The translations under genes and the position numbers were made by a program. The notes under the pieces are model-generated. The model saw only the letters and a program-made list of their open reading frames with translations. It did no database searches and was not told the DNA's origin. DNA of 64,000 nt. Source: Gemmata sp. GTDB taxonomy: Bacteria; Planctomycetota; Planctomycetia; Gemmatales; Gemmataceae. Positions 55,586-64,000 of the stretch are shown one piece after another. Position 1 is the first letter of the stretch, and the number at the start of each line of letters is the position of its first letter. The stretch lies in the NCBI GenBank assembly GCA_025055115.1, contig JANWYJ010000038.1, forward strand, positions 1 through 64,000, read 5' to 3'.

Positions 55586-55862
55586 GGTACTTCCTCAGGT
55601 CTGAGCCGGTTGGCGTGGCAGCCTCCGGTAACGGCGGTGTCCACACAACCGGGGATATCTCTTGTCTATTGTTCGTTTCCGGCTGTCTGGTTACAAGTCC
55701 GGTAGCCTGGGGGATTGGGCAGAATCGTGATTTTTCGCAACTTCCTTCGGCACACCGGCGCTGGGTTCGGGAGGCTTGACTGACGCTAGCCTCTTGCGAA
55801 CTGGCGCGGGGCTTCTTACCGTGAAGTCAGAGTGCGTGTCAGACCTTCATCCTGGTTGTCTC

Positions 55863-58034
55863 ATGACCGTTCGCGCGAGTGGATCGTGGTGGTCGGGTGT
55901 TGGGAGTGTGGTTGTGCTGCTGAGCGCAGCCGGGGCTGGTTGGGGCCGCCCTGTCGATGCTGAAACGCTTGTGGCCAAGCGCTTCGAGTGGCATCGTCAC
56001 TCAGCCCGGCTCGAAGTGGCAGTTGAAGAAACCCGCCAGGTGGCTGCGCCGCGTGTAGGCGGTTCGACACTCCGCGACTTCCAAGACCCCAGCGCCGTCT
56101 TACGCGAACTGCGGCTGGTTCTGACCGACGATTACACTGCCTTGCGCAATGCCGTCAACAAACTGGCCGACGACGCTCAACACCGACGGATGCAAGCCCA
56201 GAAACTCTGGGAAGACGTCTACCGCGAGCGCATCCAATTCGGCCTGTACAGTGATGAACAGCAAGCGCGCTACGGCTTCGATTGGGAGCAGCGAACACCG
56301 CTGCCCTTGCGCCCCACGATCTTCGATGCCTTCATCGTGGCGTGGGCGCTGGGCATTTTTGTGGTGGCGGTTCGTTTCGCTCGGCATGTGCGTCGCGTGG
56401 CACTGCGTCGTGCCGCCCGAGCGGCTGCAACAGTGGTGCTGCTGGGTGTGGTAAGCCTACCCGGATGCTCCCAGCGACCGAACGACCGACCGTGGCTGGT
56501 TCGCGAAGACGAAAAGTTGACGACCCAATTGAACGAAACCATCGCCAAGGCCGACGCTGCCACCGCCCAAGCGCAGCAGAAATGGCAAGCCACGCTCGAC
56601 GGATGGATGGCCCTGCTGGCAGTTCCTGGGACCAGCGGCGAACCGGTGGAGCGAATTGTCCGCGATGGCGAAACCGAGGTCCGCACGCGCTTCAACGAAG
56701 CAGCTCTTGAAGCCCGTTTGGCGGAGCGGCTATTAGCCGAAGCCGAAACCGAACGCGCCCAACTGGCCACAGATCGCAACGAACTGACCGATCTGCGCAG
56801 CCGTTCCGTGTGGCGGGCTTCCGCCTTTGCCCTGCTGCGCGCTGGTGCCGCGGTGGTGCTATTGGGGCTAGCGGTCCTGCCCTATTGGCGGGCGCAACGC
56901 CAGGAGGCGGCGATCATCCGCGACGACGCCAAGAAGTGCCCGCGCTGCTTCAGCGAACGACTGGTGGTAGAGAAGTCGGCGCCGCCGCCGACAACTCCCA
57001 GTCCGCCGGCGCGGTCTGCGCCGCGCTATCGCCATCCGCAGGCCGCGTCGCCGAAAACGACCCCGGCGCTACCATCCCCCGCCGCCGACGACGCACCCCA
57101 AGAAACCGGTTACATTGAGTGCCAAGCCTGTTCGTTTCGGTTTCTGCGCAGCTACCAGAGGGTGCGGCGATTGTGCTTCCCAGTGGTGGGGGTGCGGGCC
57201 AGTGGCAAAACGCACATGCTCGCCACGGGCTACGATCGGGTACGCAAACGGACCGCACCGACGATTGCCGTCATCCAGCCAGCCCCCTCGTTAGGAGATG
57301 CCCGCTTTGAAAACTACATCGATATGATCCTGAATCTCAAACGCGACGCCGGCGGTACCGTGCACGCCCTGCCCGACCCCGTGATGCTCCACCTCCGCGA
57401 TGCCGACCCGGCGGGTCCTAACACCGCCTTGGTCAACCTCTTCGATTACTCCGGCGAACTGGTCGATTCCAGCGTCGATGTCGACCGGCTCAAAAAGCAA
57501 GCCGTCATGATGGACGGTTTCATGCTCTTCCTCGATCCGACGCAACTTTACGGCGATGGCTCGAACGTCACCCTCGATCGGCAAATTGCCAAACTCAACG
57601 AGTTCATGGCCGACATGCGCGAAGCTCGCCACGTGCCCGTGGGGCAGATTATCCCGGTACCTGTCGCGGTCTGCATTCCCAAGTTCGACTTACTGCTGAC
57701 GGAAAATCCCATTCAGGGTCAGTCGATTCCTTTTATCCGCAAGCTGGTGTCGCAACTGAACCCGCCGCCGAAACAAACCACCCTTCAAACCATCAAAGCG
57801 CGTAGTGAACTCGTCGAACAGATGCTCGAACTGATGTTCCGCGGGGTCGATATTCGTGGTTTGGTCGAAAGCTACTTCGGCCCCCAGGTGATGTTCTTCC
57901 CAATGACCTCTGTCAGCCTCTTCGAGAATGAATTGGGCGTTCGTGATCTGTCGAAGCGAACCATCGCACCATATGGTGTTGCCGAGCCGTTTTTGTGGCT
58001 GCTGCACATGCACGGTTATGAGGTGTTCGCGTAA
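55863..58034 (+). CDS. Membrane-anchored zinc-ribbon GTPase
   Basis: 723 residues from 55863. A hydrophobic N-terminus (about 13-29) resembles a signal peptide. Further membrane segments are at about 153-171 and 187-202 (ending LPGC), and one at about 321-341 after a helical, probably coiled-coil stretch. A split zinc ribbon has Cys359/Cys362 (CPRC) and Cys420/Cys423 (CQAC) around a Pro-rich loop. A GTPase-like domain follows: P-loop GVRASGKTH (443-451), DYSG (about 528-531) as G3, and PKFD (about 606-609) as G4. It looks like a TRAFAC-type or double-GTPase-related protein. Function unknown; it is convergent with a TPR protein gene. Confidence 0.75.
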   Translation: MTVRASGSWWSGVGSVVVLLSAAGAGWGRPVDAETLVAKRFEWHRHSARLEVAVEETRQVAAPRVGGSTLRDFQDPSAVLRELRLVLTDDYTALRNAVNKLADDAQHRRMQAQKLWEDVYRERIQFGLYSDEQQARYGFDWEQRTPLPLRPTIFDAFIVAWALGIFVVAVRFARHVRRVALRRAARAAATVVLLGVVSLPGCSQRPNDRPWLVREDEKLTTQLNETIAKADAATAQAQQKWQATLDGWMALLAVPGTSGEPVERIVRDGETEVRTRFNEAALEARLAERLLAEAETERAQLATDRNELTDLRSRSVWRASAFALLRAGAAVVLLGLAVLPYWRAQRQEAAIIRDDAKKCPRCFSERLVVEKSAPPPTTPSPPARSAPRYRHPQAASPKTTPALPSPAADDAPQETGYIECQACSFRFLRSYQRVRRLCFPVVGVRASGKTHMLATGYDRVRKRTAPTIAVIQPAPSLGDARFENYIDMILNLKRDAGGTVHALPDPVMLHLRDADPAGPNTALVNLFDYSGELVDSSVDVDRLKKQAVMMDGFMLFLDPTQLYGDGSNVTLDRQIAKLNEFMADMREARHVPVGQIIPVPVAVCIPKFDLLLTENPIQGQSIPFIRKLVSQLNPPPKQTTLQTIKARSELVEQMLELMFRGVDIRGLVESYFGPQVMFFPMTSVSLFENELGVRDLSKRTIAPYGVAEPFLWLLHMHGYEVFA

Positions 58035-58136
58035 ACCCAGCCATTATTGTGGTTGTTGAGTATGCGCGGTGGTGCGGTGTGCGCGGAAGCCATGTTGTGT
58101 CCAGCGTTGTCGTGCCAGCGCGCCGTGACGTGATGA

Positions 58137-58237
58137 GCCTGTGTTGGGAGCGCAGCACGGGTGGCCTCCCCCTGCGGACCGAGATGCTGCCATAGTAAGG
58201 GGTGGTGGGCCTGTGTTGGGAGCGCAGCACGGGTGGC
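58137..58237. repeat. 29-bp repeat pair between convergent genes
   Basis: Identical 29-bp copies at 58137-58165 and 58209-58237 (offset 72) fill the 214-base gap between the GTPase and TPR gene ends. Confidence 0.9.
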
Positions 58238-58248
58238 GAATCCCCTCG

Positions 58249-60591
58249 CTACTTCTTTTCCGGCTTGAACCACACCTTCTCCCAGTACTCGCGGCTGTAT
58301 TCGCCTGTTTTTTGCGTGAAGGCACTGGGGGGAAGATGGTCGAAAACGTCTTTCATGCGGTCGAAGATGCTTAGGGCACTACCAGGATCATTGAGTTGTT
58401 TGAAGGCGTGGTACATGAGACTGAGAATGATGAGTTCTTCGACCGTGCCTTTGTAGCGTTCGAGCATGAAGTTGGCTTCGTAGAGCAGATCGCGAGCACT
58501 GGGGATGGTCTGCATTTTCTGATAGGCTTGCAAGATGCGGACGGCCGCTTGGGCGCGGAGGCGCGCATCCGCTTCCGAAAGGCGGCCCGTGCGCCGCTCG
58601 ATGGCGTCGCAATCGGCGACCACTTGTTTGAAGTGGCCAAGGGCTTCCTGGCGCATTTTGGTGGCGTCGCCTTCGGCTACACCAGGGCTGCTGGCGCGTT
58701 GCAGCAAGGCGACGCCCAACAGAAGCCGGGCCTGAGGGGCATACGGACCGTTCGGATAAAGCCCCAATTGTGCCCGGGCGCGGGCTTCGGCATCGGCGAA
58801 CTGGCCGTCGTGGATGAGCAAAAAGGCCAGATCGCTGAAGGCGCGTTCGTGGTATTCGCGTTCTTCCGGTGTCACGTTCTGTTGCTTGGTGATTTGTTCG
58901 AGCAAGGCACGGCCCACCGGGAGAAGTCCGCGATGCCGGGTTTCGACAAACGCCCGCGCCAGGCGGTAGCGTGCCGCCGTCGCCGGGGGAGTACCTGCGG
59001 CCATGATCTTGTTGAAAATCTTGAGAACGTCGTCGGGCCGATTGGCGGCTAACAGGGCATCGGCCAATTCCAACCACACGCTTGGCAGGATATTTTCGGG
59101 TAAGTCGGGCAGTTGCAGAGCTTCTTCCAGCCGTGCGGCAGCGGCGCTGGGGTCGTGGGCACGACGCGAGCAGGCCGCGGCGCGGCGGAGCATTTCGAGT
59201 TTGCCATCGGACTTCGGTTGCAACGGCGTCAAAGCAACGTACTCCGCAGCGGCGGCTTGGAATTTCGCCCGGGCATCCTGGGGTTGACTCTTTTCCCAGG
59301 CGATGCCCCAGGCGGTGAGAATGTCGGCTCGCCGTTCCCGATCGCGGCCAGGTGGGGCTATGGCGGCATAGGACTCGGCGACAGTGAGGGCTGTTTCAAA
59401 GAGGTTATCGTTGACCAGCGTGGTGATGGCCAATTCCAACGTGGCTTGGGCTTCGTTGAGGGGAATGAGTGTCGGGTCGTAGTGCGCCGGTTCACGAATT
59501 CCGGCCAGTGCGCGGCTGAGCAGCTCGACGGCCAGTTTGTGCCGGGCCGGGTCGTTGCTGCGGAAGTGCAGATCGGCCAGTTGCAGGGCGGCGGCTCGGG
59601 CCTCGGCGGTATCGCCCTTGGCCGCTTCCTCGAACAACCGGGCGGCAATGTCCACTTCCCGAAGCTTCAACTTGCAGACGCCGAGTTGATACGCGGCTGC
59701 TTGGCGCAGCAGGGGGGGGACACCGGGGGCGGCGCGGAGTGTCTCCAGTTCTTTGGTTGCGTCCAGCCAATTCCCCTGACCCATGTAGACTTGAGCCAGA
59801 AGTGTTTTGGCGGGGGCGAGAATTTCCGGCGGTGCATCGGTGCCGATTTCTTTCAGCCAACGCAGGGCTTGATCGTATTGTCGTTCGGCTAGATAAAGCT
59901 CACCCAGCCGCAAGCGTGCTCGAGCCAGCGCGATCGGCGGTGTGGAAATCCCAGCCGTGAGGTATTGCGTCAGGGCGATTTTGGCCCGCGACACATCGGG
60001 GGGAGTCATCTGCAAAGCCAGATCGGCAATGAGCCGATGGGTCTCGCCGGGTTCTTCGTTCTGCTGCGGCGCGGAGAGAATGTTGATAAGAATGGCAATG
60101 TTGGCGTTTGGAAACCCGGGGGGCAGGCCGACTGCCGCTTGGGCTTTGGCCGAGCGGAAGGCGAGCTTGGGCGCGTCGGCTGGGTCGCGCAGTTGTTGGT
60201 CTTTCACCAGGTCGAAGTGCTGCCGGGCCAACGTCCAATAGCCATACGATTCATCGAGGGCTGGCGTGATTTCCGCCAGCCGCACATAGCCGCTGCCGAG
60301 GTGGAAGCGCGCGGTCGGGGCCAGGTCCGGGTAGAGTTCAATATTGGCTGCCACACGGTTGAGGAGATTCTTCAGCTCCGTCGGGTCGGGGGTCACTTTC
60401 TCGTAGGCGTTCTTCAAGGCGATGACATCTTGGACGAACGCCGCGGCCGGATCGGCTGGCCCGAGGGGCAACCAGCCCTTCCAAGTGGCGACAAACAGAA
60501 CCACAGCAGCCAGCAGCAGCGGGACTTGCCAGAAGTGCCGAGTCGGGTCCGTTGGGGGAGAAACCGCGGCAAGGGCCGTATCCGTGGCCAT
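58249..60591 (-). CDS. Membrane-anchored TPR protein
   Basis: 780 residues. One membrane helix at about 22-38 (VPLLLAAVVLFVATWKGWL) follows a short cytoplasmic N-terminus. The rest is alpha-helical with many TPR-like units, for example ARARLRLGELYLAERQYDQA, LLAQVYMGQGNWLDATKELE and AQARLLLGVALLQRA. This layout suggests a periplasmic scaffold resembling YbgF/BamD-like TPR assemblies in general form. No enzyme motif was seen. The small coiled-coil gene upstream on the same strand may be co-expressed (gap 172 bases). Confidence 0.82.
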   Translation of the reverse strand: MATDTALAAVSPPTDPTRHFWQVPLLLAAVVLFVATWKGWLPLGPADPAAAFVQDVIALKNAYEKVTPDPTELKNLLNRVAANIELYPDLAPTARFHLGSGYVRLAEITPALDESYGYWTLARQHFDLVKDQQLRDPADAPKLAFRSAKAQAAVGLPPGFPNANIAILINILSAPQQNEEPGETHRLIADLALQMTPPDVSRAKIALTQYLTAGISTPPIALARARLRLGELYLAERQYDQALRWLKEIGTDAPPEILAPAKTLLAQVYMGQGNWLDATKELETLRAAPGVPPLLRQAAAYQLGVCKLKLREVDIAARLFEEAAKGDTAEARAAALQLADLHFRSNDPARHKLAVELLSRALAGIREPAHYDPTLIPLNEAQATLELAITTLVNDNLFETALTVAESYAAIAPPGRDRERRADILTAWGIAWEKSQPQDARAKFQAAAAEYVALTPLQPKSDGKLEMLRRAAACSRRAHDPSAAAARLEEALQLPDLPENILPSVWLELADALLAANRPDDVLKIFNKIMAAGTPPATAARYRLARAFVETRHRGLLPVGRALLEQITKQQNVTPEEREYHERAFSDLAFLLIHDGQFADAEARARAQLGLYPNGPYAPQARLLLGVALLQRASSPGVAEGDATKMRQEALGHFKQVVADCDAIERRTGRLSEADARLRAQAAVRILQAYQKMQTIPSARDLLYEANFMLERYKGTVEELIILSLMYHAFKQLNDPGSALSIFDRMKDVFDHLPPSAFTQKTGEYSREYWEKVWFKPEKK

Positions 60592-60763
60592 GTGTTGATC
60601 CCGCTAGGTGATACTGCGACGAACGTGGTGTGATTTCCCAAACCCTGGGAAGCGAAGTAGAGCCGCGCTGAGGGACACCTGTCAAGCCCAACTGCCCAGA
60701 ACACCGACTCCAATCGGATCGGGGCCGAAACGATAGGCCGTGGGTTGGCCGATCCGACCACGC

Positions 60764-61012
60764 TCACGGCACCAGGGATTGGCTGTGGGCTGCCAGATAC
60801 TGCTTGGCTTCCAGATCACGCTGACGGATTTCCTGCAAGGCGTCGGTTTTTTTGCGGAGCCTGGTGGCTTCTTGCTCGGCGGCTTCGGCGCGTTCTTGCT
60901 CGCTGCGGAGTTTCTCGAACCCCACGGGCAGAATGATGGCCGCGGCCAACAACATACCCATAAGGAGGAAAATGACATCCCGCCGCCACGTCGTCCATTG
61001 CATTGAGACCAT
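60764..61012 (-). CDS. Small membrane protein with coiled coil
   Basis: 82 residues: a basic start (MVSMQWTTWRRD), one helix VIFLLMGMLLAAAIILPVGF and a charged coiled coil (SEQERAEAAEQEATRLRKKT). GGGAGAG five bases upstream supports ATG 61012. No family was recognised. A 37-bp repeat covers its ribosome binding site and is duplicated 74 bp upstream. Confidence 0.7.
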   Translation of the reverse strand: MVSMQWTTWRRDVIFLLMGMLLAAAIILPVGFEKLRSEQERAEAAEQEATRLRKKTDALQEIRQRDLEAKQYLAAHSQSLVP

Positions 61013-61121
61013 ATCATCTCTCCCGAGGGGCTAAGAGGTTCACTCACAACGATGCTGCTGCGGCACCCTTTGCGTCGGAGCCGGATATCATCTCTCCCGA
61101 GGGGCTAAGAGGTTCACTCAC
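61011..61121. repeat. 37-bp repeat pair between divergent genes
   Basis: Identical copies at 61011-61047 and 61085-61121 (offset 74). The first overlaps the start region of the small coiled-coil gene, so the second is a duplicate of its leader. Confidence 0.95.
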
Positions 61122-61143
61122 GCCGCCGGCGTGAGGTTTAGCG

Positions 61144-61149
61144 TACAAT
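61144..61149 (+). promoter_or_regulatory. Candidate -10 box of miaA, leaderless spacing
   Basis: TACAAT is followed after seven bases by ATG 61157, the same spacing as at the desulfurase gene. No ribosome binding site precedes the start. Confidence 0.4.
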
Positions 61150-61156
61150 CGTACTT

Positions 61157-62119
61157 ATGTCTGGATTTGCGAGTGCAGTCATCCTTACAGGGCCAACGGC
61201 CAGTGGCAAGAGCGCTGTGGCCTTAGAATTGGCCGAGCGGCTGAACGCCGAGATTATCGCACTGGATTCGATGACGGTCTATCGGGGCATGGACATTGGT
61301 ACGGCGAAGCCCTCGGTGGCGGAACGAACGCGGGTGCGGCACCATTTGGTGGATGTGCTCGACCCGTGGGAATCGCTGACGGTAGCGTGGTGGTTAGAGC
61401 AAGCGAAAGCGGCTTGCGCTGCGATCGCAGCGCGCGGCCAGCGGGCGATGTTCGTAGGGGGTACGCCATTTTATCTGAAGGCGTTGCTGCATGGGTTGTT
61501 CCCCGGTCCACCCGCCGACGAAACCTTGCGGCAAGCATTGGAAGCCGAAGCCGCCCTGCGGGGCAACGCCGCTCTTCATGCGCGCTTAGCGGCCGTGGAC
61601 CCCAAAACGGCGGCACGGTTACACCCGAATGACGTCCGCCGCGTGGTGCGAGCGCTGGAAGTGTATATCCTGACCGGTCAGCCCATTTCTGCTTGGCAAC
61701 AGACCTGGGATACGGCCGCGTTTGCCGCGCCGGGGCGACCGGTGCCGCCGCCCGCACCGATTCCGGCGGTGGTCCTGGAATTACCACGGCCGGTGTTGTA
61801 CGAGCGTATCCATCGCCGTGTCGATGCCATGTTGGCCGCCGGTTGGTTGGAGGAAGTCCGGCGGTTGCGGGAACTGCCACGCCCCCTCAGCCGCGAAGCC
61901 CGGCAGGCGTTAGGCTATCGCGAACTGCTGGCGTATTTGGAAACTGGCGGCGATTGGCACCACACCGTGGAGCAAATTCGCACCCACACGCGGCAATTCG
62001 CCAAACGGCAACTGACGTGGTTTCGCCATCTGCCGACGTTGGTGCCCGTGCCCGCGGATGCCGCCGATGTCGTGGAGCAAATCCTCCGGGCTTGGGAAAA
62101 TTCGCCCCGCCGCGTCTAG
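61157..62119 (+). CDS. miaA: tRNA dimethylallyltransferase
   Basis: Transfers the dimethylallyl group to A37 of tRNAs reading UNN codons. The P-loop is LTGPTASGKSAVALELA; DSMTVYRGMDIGTAKPS, HHLVDVLDPWE, VGGTPFYLKALLHGLF, NDVRRVVRALEVY, QALGYRELLAYLE and FAKRQLTWFRHL are all family motifs. Length 320 is normal. The miaB partner is not in the window. Confidence 0.97.
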   Translation: MSGFASAVILTGPTASGKSAVALELAERLNAEIIALDSMTVYRGMDIGTAKPSVAERTRVRHHLVDVLDPWESLTVAWWLEQAKAACAAIAARGQRAMFVGGTPFYLKALLHGLFPGPPADETLRQALEAEAALRGNAALHARLAAVDPKTAARLHPNDVRRVVRALEVYILTGQPISAWQQTWDTAAFAAPGRPVPPPAPIPAVVLELPRPVLYERIHRRVDAMLAAGWLEEVRRLRELPRPLSREARQALGYRELLAYLETGGDWHHTVEQIRTHTRQFAKRQLTWFRHLPTLVPVPADAADVVEQILRAWENSPRRV

Positions 62120-62225
62120 CTGGTTGGCAGGCTGGGGAGCTTCGCTTACACTGGAAACAAGCGAGGATGGGCCATCTCCGTAGAGACCCTGAAACGAGCC
62201 TGTGAACTCGCCCCCCAGACAACGA

Positions 62226-64000
62226 ATGCCCAGTTGGCCGACTCAATCCGACTACAAGGACGCCTTGCAGAACCCCGATTCGGCGTTCCGCGACCCGGAC
62301 CTGCGCTTCAGCCAAGCCGAGCGCAGCCCGATGGGAGTGCCGCGGGCACGCTCGGGGGCGTTCGCCAGCGTCTACAAAATGATCGGCCCCAAGGGTGTCC
62401 TGGCGCTGAAACTGTTCAACTTCCCCAACGACGAACGCGCCCGCCGCTACCAGGCCGTCTCCGACTATCTGGAACGGCAGTTAGGGCCGAAGAAACCCGC
62501 CTGCTTGGTTCGCTTCCAATATCACCTGGAAGGGATTCGCGTTGGTCGAGCTTGGTACCCGACGCTGACCATGCCCTGGGTAAAAGGTGTGACCCTCGGC
62601 GAATGGGTGCGGCAAACCGTGGAACGCAAAGTACCCGATGTCGCCGCGGTACGCCGCATGGCCGACCAATGGGGCACCCTCATTCAGCAACTGCAGGAGG
62701 TGAAGATCGCTCACGGCGACTTGCAGCACGATAACGTGATGGTGGTCAACGATGCGCTGGTGTTGGTGGATTACGACGGCATGTGTGTACCGGCGCTCGA
62801 TCCACCGCCACCAACTCCCAAGCTCGACCAACTCGAATTCGGCAAGCCCGCCTACCAGCACCCTGACCGGGCCAACCAACCACTCAGTTGTGAACTGGAT
62901 CACTTCGCGGCTTGGATCATTCTCATTGCTCTGCGTGCGATCGCCGCTGAACCCCGCCTGTATGTTGAGTACATCCTCAAACCCGATAACGAAAACCTGC
63001 TCTTTACACCGCACGATCTGACGGCGCCGGCCTCGTCACGGTTGTGGGCCGACTTGCTCCGCAGTCCCGATGCCGAGGTGGTTGCCTGGTCGCGGCAGCT
63101 GCGGGCTTCACTCGATCAACCGTTCGACAAAATTCCCCGTTTCACCCTCGATCCGTTCGACCAATTGCGGCGCTTGGTGGCTGCTGTGCCACGCGATTGG
63201 GCACAGATCGAAGCGGAAAGCGAACGCTTACGGCGCGCTGGCAAGCCCTTGCCGCCCGACCTGCAAGCGCGGGCCGACCCCGTGCAAGCACTTCAGGAAC
63301 TGTGTGCTGCCCGTCACAAAGATTGGCCAGCGATCCTGGCCACCGGCGAATCCTTGCTGGCCCGGCGAAAAGCGCTGCCGTCGGACCTGCTCAAAGCCCT
63401 CACCGAAGCTCGGCAACGAGTGCGCGCTCGCGAGGCCCTTCAACAGGCCGTGGCTAGCCGCGATCCACGGGCGATTGTCGCAGCGTATCGACCGGAGTTG
63501 GTCGATTCGTGGGTCGAACCGACGTTGTTAGTCAGCGCTCGGGCAGCCGCGGGGCAAGTGGCGTGGCTGGAGAAGTTGAAAGCAGCGGTTGCTTCCCCCG
63601 GTGATGGCCGCGGCCTGGTCGCGTTGTGGCAACAGGCCGCCCCTGTGTTGGCCGGCGTACCGGAGGCGATCACCTATCAACAAGCGGCCGAAAGTTGGCA
63701 AGCCCGCCTTCAAGCCGCCAACGACTTTCTGCGTGTTTATGAGAAATCGCCACAGAAAGAACGGGAACTGGCCCATGCCTGGAGCGCGGTCCTGGCGGCC
63801 GGCCCGCCGCATCCGTCGCTGACCCGCTTGCATCGCAAACGTGGTGAAGACGCTCTCCGCTGGGCACCGCTGCTTGATCAACTGCGGGCACTTCCCAAAA
63901 TCGCCTCCTACGAGACCGACCAACAGCTGGTGGAATTGTGGGGCACAGGCGCGGCGCTGGCTGGCTGCGCCGAGGCCGCGGAGTTCGCCTCACGTGTTCA
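62226..64000 (+). CDS. Protein-kinase-fold protein, 3' end cut off by window
   Basis: Open from ATG 62226 (MPSWPTQSDYKDALQNPDSA) to the window end without a stop, 591 residues visible. The N-terminal 300 residues are kinase-like: SGAFASVYKM glycine loop, VLALKLFNF with the ATP-site Lys, the catalytic loop HGDLQHDNVMV (Asp and Asn kept) and metal motif LVDYDGM in place of DFG. The rest is helical, with TPR-like character. Similar kinases occur in planctomycetes and some TerY/PP2C-linked systems, but no such partner lies in the window. Substrate unknown. Confidence 0.75.
   Translation, partial: MPSWPTQSDYKDALQNPDSAFRDPDLRFSQAERSPMGVPRARSGAFASVYKMIGPKGVLALKLFNFPNDERARRYQAVSDYLERQLGPKKPACLVRFQYHLEGIRVGRAWYPTLTMPWVKGVTLGEWVRQTVERKVPDVAAVRRMADQWGTLIQQLQEVKIAHGDLQHDNVMVVNDALVLVDYDGMCVPALDPPPPTPKLDQLEFGKPAYQHPDRANQPLSCELDHFAAWIILIALRAIAAEPRLYVEYILKPDNENLLFTPHDLTAPASSRLWADLLRSPDAEVVAWSRQLRASLDQPFDKIPRFTLDPFDQLRRLVAAVPRDWAQIEAESERLRRAGKPLPPDLQARADPVQALQELCAARHKDWPAILATGESLLARRKALPSDLLKALTEARQRVRAREALQQAVASRDPRAIVAAYRPELVDSWVEPTLLVSARAAAGQVAWLEKLKAAVASPGDGRGLVALWQQAAPVLAGVPEAITYQQAAESWQARLQAANDFLRVYEKSPQKERELAHAWSAVLAAGPPHPSLTRLHRKRGEDALRWAPLLDQLRALPKIASYETDQQLVELWGTGAALAGCAEAAEFASRV

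Noticed and set aside
61011-61121. Two 37-bp repeats with a 37-bp spacer as a minimal CRISPR array (also considered for the other repeat pairs)
   Set aside because: Only two copies, each locus has a different repeat, there are no cas genes, and the first copy overlaps a gene start.

Overview
The window looks like the replication-origin region of a high-GC planctomycete, most likely Gemmataceae or a close relative (inference). Support: a 1171-residue PVC-type propeller/HEAT/cytochrome c protein at 39.3-42.8 kb; a Gemmataceae-style repeat protein at 38.3 kb; many Pro/Ala-rich membrane-anchored proteins; a Uma2 nuclease; and the order dnaA-dnaN-dciA-gyrB. No rRNA, phage, insertion sequence or CRISPR array was recognised. 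Two tRNAs are present, Ser(GGA) and Pro(TGG).

Layout. 0-2.8 kb: a sugar-active protein cut by the left edge, a repeat-rich gap and tRNA-Ser. 2.8-9.7 kb: cysteine desulfurase, then dnaA, a candidate oriC carrying an inverted repeat with two DnaA boxes, dnaN, dciA and gyrB, all forward. 9.7-15.5 kb: a repeat-filled gap, then on the reverse strand a small lipoprotein, a frameshifted membrane/proline-rich/LysM gene, rsmH and sthA. 15.6-18.6 kb: nadA, a HTH/PIN toxin-antitoxin pair whose upstream flank is duplicated behind it, and a CBM9/DOMON-like gene. 18.6-22.8 kb (reverse): a nonsense-interrupted Pro-rich gene, bestrophin, scpB, a four-helix membrane protein and a tartrate-dehydrogenase-like enzyme. 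23-25.7 kb: a lipoprotein, a PfkB sugar kinase and pxpB. 25.7-26.6 kb: a non-coding gap with one parS-like site and several tandem arrays. 26.6-35.4 kb (reverse): an ABC exporter pair, then moaA, a phosphatase, moaE, moaD, a GlcD/GlcF-type fusion oxidoreductase and folE. 35.6-42.8 kb: FkbM methyltransferase, acyl-CoA dehydrogenase, the Gemmataceae repeat protein and the PVC cytochrome protein. 42.8-48.7 kb: phosphoesterase, tRNA-Pro, three tandem secreted paralogues, parB, and four parS sites upstream of parB. 48.7-64 kb: a PseG-like protein, polX, Uma2, an aminotransferase, unknown membrane proteins, a membrane-anchored zinc-ribbon GTPase, a large TPR protein, miaA, and a kinase-fold protein cut by the right edge.

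How it fits together. dnaA, dnaN, dciA, gyrB, scpB, parB and the parS sites form an origin-proximal replication and segregation set; no parA is visible. The moa genes supply molybdopterin. Nicotinamide metabolism is represented by nadA and sthA, which are divergent.

The most unusual signal is in the gaps. About ten intergenic regions carry a locus-specific direct repeat of 27-68 bp present exactly twice, with the two copies offset by 68-80 bp (mostly 72-75). Other notable items are the palindrome array beside the lone parS site, the toxin-antitoxin duplication, the two broken Pro-rich genes, and the short DnaA that lacks the usual N-terminal domain.
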